8,837 nucleotides of DNA from JAEXNA01 sp050486105 (GTDB taxonomy: Bacteria > Vulcanimicrobiota > Xenobia > Xenobiales > JADMJV01). The notes under the pieces were generated by a model. That model made no database searches and was not told where the DNA came from. It was given only the letters and a program-made list of their open reading frames with translations. Numbering within the stretch: the first letter of the stretch is position 1; each line of letters starts with the position of its first letter. Where the stretch lies: positions 1 through 8,837 of the forward strand of contig JBJHCR010000273.1 in NCBI GenBank assembly GCA_050486105.1, given 5' to 3'. The position numbers and the translations under genes were made by a program. Below, piece by piece: positions 6,623-8,837 of the stretch.

Positions 6623-8017
6623 TTAGGAGAATTGAATTCCGCCTGCTCCACCTTGTTGAGACACCATGGGCCCCATCACCGGGCAGTTGCCTATTTTGCT
6701 CATGTCTGAGATGTCTACTCCCGGGGGAATTCCCGGCGGGGGGTTCTGGGCCCAGTCGGCGATGATCTGATTGGCCGTCGTTTGGTTGATTCCCGCACCA
6801 GCGAAAGTCCTCTGCACACTCGCTCCCGGTCCACCGAAGTAGATGGCATCCAGAGAGTCCATGAATGCGTTGTGCAAGGAACTCCCGTTTCGGCCTCCGG
6901 TAGCGATATCTGCAGCCAACAGAGCTTCCACTTCGCCTCGGTTGATAGCACCAAAAGAACCATCGGTCTTATCGAGAGCGAATTGACTCAGCAAGGTGAA
7001 TTCGGTGACCGAACCGTCCATGGCTCCGTTGTCAAGGATGTCGTGGCCCCACAAACGGATCACCGTATTGTCAAAGCTGCTCAGCCCGTTATTGCCGTTC
7101 AGACGGTTGTCCATATTGATCGGCCCGGTGGCGAACTCCATCGGGGCGTTCCCATAGCGCTGGGAGAGGTCTTGACCGGTCATCTTCTTGTTCACAGCAA
7201 AGAAATGCTGATCCAACAACTTTCCGTTGACCCCACCGAACATGGACATCTCCTGGTTGTACAGGTTCCGCACCAACTCAACTTCGGCCTGAGTGAAGTT
7301 CTGAGGATTATTGAGAACGTTGAAGTAAATGCCTCCATTATTCTTGCCCTCAGAAGTAACTTGGATACCCCAGAGATGGAGCACTCCGCGCTCGGAATCG
7401 TTTAAGCCGGTCAGATTCGTACGCTCAACCCGACTCAATTCGGAATAGTTTAAGTCGAGGGGCGGCGGGGTCGGCCGAGGTCCTGGCGGCTGAGGAGTCC
7501 CAGGAGTTGGATAGTAACCAAACGGAGGCTGATTCGGGTAGCCCGGTTGAGGAAAGCCCGGAAAACCCCCGTATCCAGGAGGCTGCGGGAAGCCTGGCTG
7601 AGGAAGACCCATGGGAGGGAAGCCCATCGGTGGAAAGCCACCCATTCCGGGGAAGCCGCCCATTCCTGGGAAGCCACCCATTCCGGGGAAGCCACCCATT
7701 CCGGGGAAGCCACCCATTCCTGGCATACCTCCACCCATTCCGGGGAAGCCGCCCATTCCCGGCATGCCTCCACCCATTCCGGGGAAGCCACCCATGCCCG
7801 GCATCCCTCCACCGAAGCCCTGGTACCCGGCAGCCAATTGCTGCAACGCTCCCATAAGAACCTGAAGAGCCTGCTGAAGCTGAACTTGATTTAGCCCCTG
7901 AGGAGCCTGAACGGCAGGGCGACCGGCGGCTTGGGGGGGAAATCCTCCAAATGGTGCGCCAGGTGAAAAGCCTGCCTGAAACGATGCTTGAAAATTGATT
8001 GAATTAAAAGATGCCAC
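6623..8017 (-). CDS. Unrecognised protein with GGFPGM repeats and a duplicated LWG-motif domain
   Basis: A protein of 464 residues from a GTG at 8017, which has GGAAGGGA 5 nt upstream. I do not recognise the family. Residues 1-40 are Phe/Ser/Gly/Pro-rich with no signal peptide. Residues 42-64 form an amphipathic Gln/Leu-rich helix (LNQVQLQQALQVLMGALQQL). Residues 69-136 are a GGGMPGMGGFPGM / GGFPGM repeat tract, followed by a Pro/Gly/Tyr hinge to about 188. The folded C-terminal half holds two copies of one module. Shared landmarks are GL (204-205; 311-312), LWG (215-217; 322-324), G[GS][IV] (228-230; 335-337), EVE (245-247; 362-364), GGxNG (261-265; 374-378) and a later Leu and Phe (268, 272; 381, 385). 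Some loops are rich in Asp, Asn and Gly (NGAMDGSV, DKTDGSFGAI), faintly like degenerate EF-hands, but not enough to call calcium binding. The tail (NPPPGIPPG, then GNCPVMGP) is Pro/Gly-rich and has the only Cys. There is no membrane segment. It has its own promoter and terminator. A surface, secreted or structural role is possible but unproven; composition alone recalls harpin-type secreted proteins. Confidence 0.85.
   Translation of the reverse strand: MASFNSINFQASFQAGFSPGAPFGGFPPQAAGRPAVQAPQGLNQVQLQQALQVLMGALQQLAAGYQGFGGGMPGMGGFPGMGGGMPGMGGFPGMGGGMPGMGGFPGMGGFPGMGGFPGMGGFPGMGGFPPMGFPPMGLPQPGFPQPPGYGGFPGFPQPGYPNQPPFGYYPTPGTPQPPGPRPTPPPLDLNYSELSRVERTNLTGLNDSERGVLHLWGIQVTSEGKNNGGIYFNVLNNPQNFTQAEVELVRNLYNQEMSMFGGVNGKLLDQHFFAVNKKMTGQDLSQRYGNAPMEFATGPINMDNRLNGNNGLSSFDNTVIRLWGHDILDNGAMDGSVTEFTLLSQFALDKTDGSFGAINRGEVEALLAADIATGGRNGSSLHNAFMDSLDAIYFGGPGASVQRTFAGAGINQTTANQIIADWAQNPPPGIPPGVDISDMSKIGNCPVMGPMVSQQGGAGGIQFS
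7610..7813 (-). repeat. Coding Gly-Phe-Pro-Met tandem repeat: three 39-bp units then four to five 18-bp units
   Basis: In protein order the tract has three copies of a 13-residue unit (GGGMPGMGGFPGM, residues 69-107). Three exact GGFPGM hexapeptides follow (108-125), then GGFPPM (126-131) and GFPPM (132-136). The 13-residue unit is a hexapeptide unit plus GGGMPGM, so both probably arose by slippage or unequal recombination from the same 18-bp motif. DNA copies are nearly identical, with only third-position changes such as ggc/ggt and ccc/cca. Confidence 0.9.
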
Positions 8018-8022
8018 GCGTG

Positions 8023-8030
8023 TCCCTTCC
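8023..8030 (-). promoter_or_regulatory. Strong ribosome binding site deciding the GTG start
   Basis: GGAAGGGA on the minus strand lies 5 nt before the GTG at 8017. No in-frame ATG lies nearby. The match and spacing are the main support for the GTG start of the GGFPGM-repeat gene. Confidence 0.75.
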
Positions 8031-8062
8031 GAAAGTCACTAGTCCGAGTCTTCTGTCGTCTT

Positions 8063-8080
8063 TGTTACAACTTTATAACA
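8063..8080. promoter_or_regulatory. Inverted repeat TGTTA-N8-TAACA overlapping the leftward -10 box (candidate operator)
   Basis: TGTTA (8063-8067) and TAACA (8076-8080) are perfect inverted half-sites around 8 bp and cover the putative -10 hexamer of the leftward gene. The half-site lies within TTTGTTAC (8061-8068), which recurs as an exact direct repeat at 8106-8113, 45 bp away and close to the start of the divergent transporter gene. The arrangement fits a regulator acting on both genes, but sites this short and AT-rich can arise by chance. Confidence 0.3.
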
Positions 8081-8099
8081 TGAGGGATCAACCTAGCAA
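8072..8099 (-). promoter_or_regulatory. Putative sigma-70 promoter of the GGFPGM-repeat gene
   Basis: On the minus strand TTGCTA (8099-8094; 4 of 6 to TTGACA) and TATAAA (8077-8072; 5 of 6 to TATAAT) are separated by 16 bp. Transcription would start near 8065, leaving a leader of about 48 nt to the GTG. The position in the divergent intergenic region fits. The call rests on consensus matching by eye. Confidence 0.45.
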
Positions 8100-8127
8100 G
8101 GTCTGTTTGTTACCATTTGTTTAAATC

Positions 8128-8837
8128 ATGAATTTCACCCTCATCCTATTTGGTCTGATTCTCTGTCTGGCAGCTGTGGTGCAAAGCTTGGTCGGGTTCG
8201 GTTTAGCCCTGCTTGCCGTCCCAGCGCTCTTGGCCGTCGGCGTCCCGCTGTTCGAAGCAATATTCACAGTTCTTTGCATCTCGCTGTGCCAAGGGCTGAC
8301 CGGCCTTATTCGTCTTCGAGCCGACACCAGTTGGAGTTGGTGCTGGCGAGCTTCGCTGTGGCGAGTTTTCGGCTTGCTTCCGGGACTGGGTCTTGTACTT
8401 TGGAACGATGGGGAGACCACCCCAACGGTGCGCGCAGCGGTAGCGGCAGTCCTCCTCTTGGGAGTCAGTGCCCAAGCCACCAAGATGGTCTTCGAACCAC
8501 CCCATCCTGGCAAAAGCATGGCTGAAGCCGAAGATGATTCTCAACAGCAACTGAACGGTCTAGATCGAGCAAGTTTTGCTTGCAGCGGGCTCTTCATGGG
8601 TTGGTTGGGAATGGGGGGGCCTCCGCTAGTCTTTTGGCTACTTCATCGCAATTGGCAGCCCAATCGCAGCAAAGCTTTCCTCTACAGCCTCTTCGTGGTG
8701 ACCTCTCCAATTCAACTAGGGTTGATGGTCTGGCACGCTCCGGAGCGAGCCCTAACTGTGGGAACCTGGGTCTTGTACTGCTTGCCGGCCGTTTTCGCTA
8801 GTTCTTGGCTGGCATTGCGCCTAAGTGAGCGCTGGAG
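8128..8837 (+). CDS. TauE/SafE (TSUP) family membrane transporter, N-terminal 236 residues (partial)
   Basis: The frame is open from the ATG at 8128 to the right edge. TSUP proteins are inner-membrane carriers with two pseudo-symmetric halves that export or import sulfite, sulfonates or other organic anions. The first half starts with a hydrophobic helix and VQSLVGFGLALLAVPAL (residues 18-34), the family's Gly-rich re-entrant signature. The second half starts with CSGLFMGWLGMGGPPLVFWL (residues 152-171), the matching GxGGPP signature, and is followed by RSKAFLYSLFVVTSPIQL. A polar loop (about residues 122-147, EPPHPGKSMAEAEDDSQQQ) separates the halves. Several hydrophobic segments are visible; about 20-40 residues are probably missing. 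No Shine-Dalgarno sequence precedes the ATG (upstream is TTTGTTTAAATC), so initiation may be leaderless or weak. It is divergent from the GGFPGM-repeat gene. The substrate is not predictable. Confidence 0.85.
   Translation, partial: MNFTLILFGLILCLAAVVQSLVGFGLALLAVPALLAVGVPLFEAIFTVLCISLCQGLTGLIRLRADTSWSWCWRASLWRVFGLLPGLGLVLWNDGETTPTVRAAVAAVLLLGVSAQATKMVFEPPHPGKSMAEAEDDSQQQLNGLDRASFACSGLFMGWLGMGGPPLVFWLLHRNWQPNRSKAFLYSLFVVTSPIQLGLMVWHAPERALTVGTWVLYCLPAVFASSWLALRLSERW

Noticed and set aside
6782..7405. A 207-codon plus-strand open frame
   Set aside because: It is antisense to the duplicated LWG region. The minus-strand frame has a ribosome binding site, promoter, terminator and internal protein-level duplication, so this is a shadow.
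7610..7813. Short-period repeats as a CRISPR array or origin iterons
   Set aside because: The 18-bp and 39-bp units are contiguous, in frame and encode GGFPGM peptides. No AT-rich region or replication gene is nearby.
8121..8550. Two minus-strand open frames of 115-132 codons
   Set aside because: They are antisense to the TSUP transporter frame, which shows both family signatures.

Overview
The window comes from a bacterial chromosome or large contig of moderate GC content. The genes are closely packed and almost all lie on the minus strand. No gene here identifies the lineage. A giant TPR protein, Ala/Glu-rich helices and a Gly/Pro/Met-repeat protein are a mix often found in large-genome environmental bacteria such as Myxococcota, Planctomycetota and uncultured phyla. 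That placement is inference only. There are no tRNA, rRNA, CRISPR or insertion sequence signals.

Layout from right to left, following minus-strand transcription. At the right edge, a divergent plus-strand gene (8128 to beyond 8837) encodes the first 236 residues of a TauE/SafE (TSUP) membrane transporter. A 110-bp divergent intergenic region (8018-8127) holds a plausible sigma-70 promoter for the leftward gene and repeated TTTGTTAC/TAACA elements that may be operators. The leftward gene (8017-6623) encodes a 464-residue protein with no recognised family. Its parts are a short helical N-terminus, an exact GGFPGM-type repeat tract, a Pro-rich hinge, and a C-terminal half that contains an internal duplication marked by an LWG motif. 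A strong intrinsic terminator (6578-6539) ends this unit.

Next is an apparent three-gene operon, all on the minus strand: (1) a 383-residue protein with an N-terminal AlbA_2 (Schlafen-type) nucleic-acid-binding domain; (2) a 95-residue MazG-like nucleotide pyrophosphohydrolase; (3) a giant TPR protein starting at a GTG at 4982 and open for 1660 codons until it leaves the window at base 1. I translated the third frame codon by codon and found no stop. It has two alpha-helical repeat superhelices separated by a Ser/Glu-rich linker, then an Ala-Glu-Arg-Leu tandem-repeat helix that continues past the edge. Spacings are 45-51 nt and 13 nt. A perfect 9-bp hairpin sits at the end of the AlbA_2 gene.

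The operon pairs a putative nucleic-acid-binding protein, a nucleotide-cleaving enzyme and a very large scaffold or sensor. This could be a stress-response or defence module, but the sequence does not show a function. The missing C-terminus of the TPR protein is the most informative piece absent from the window.
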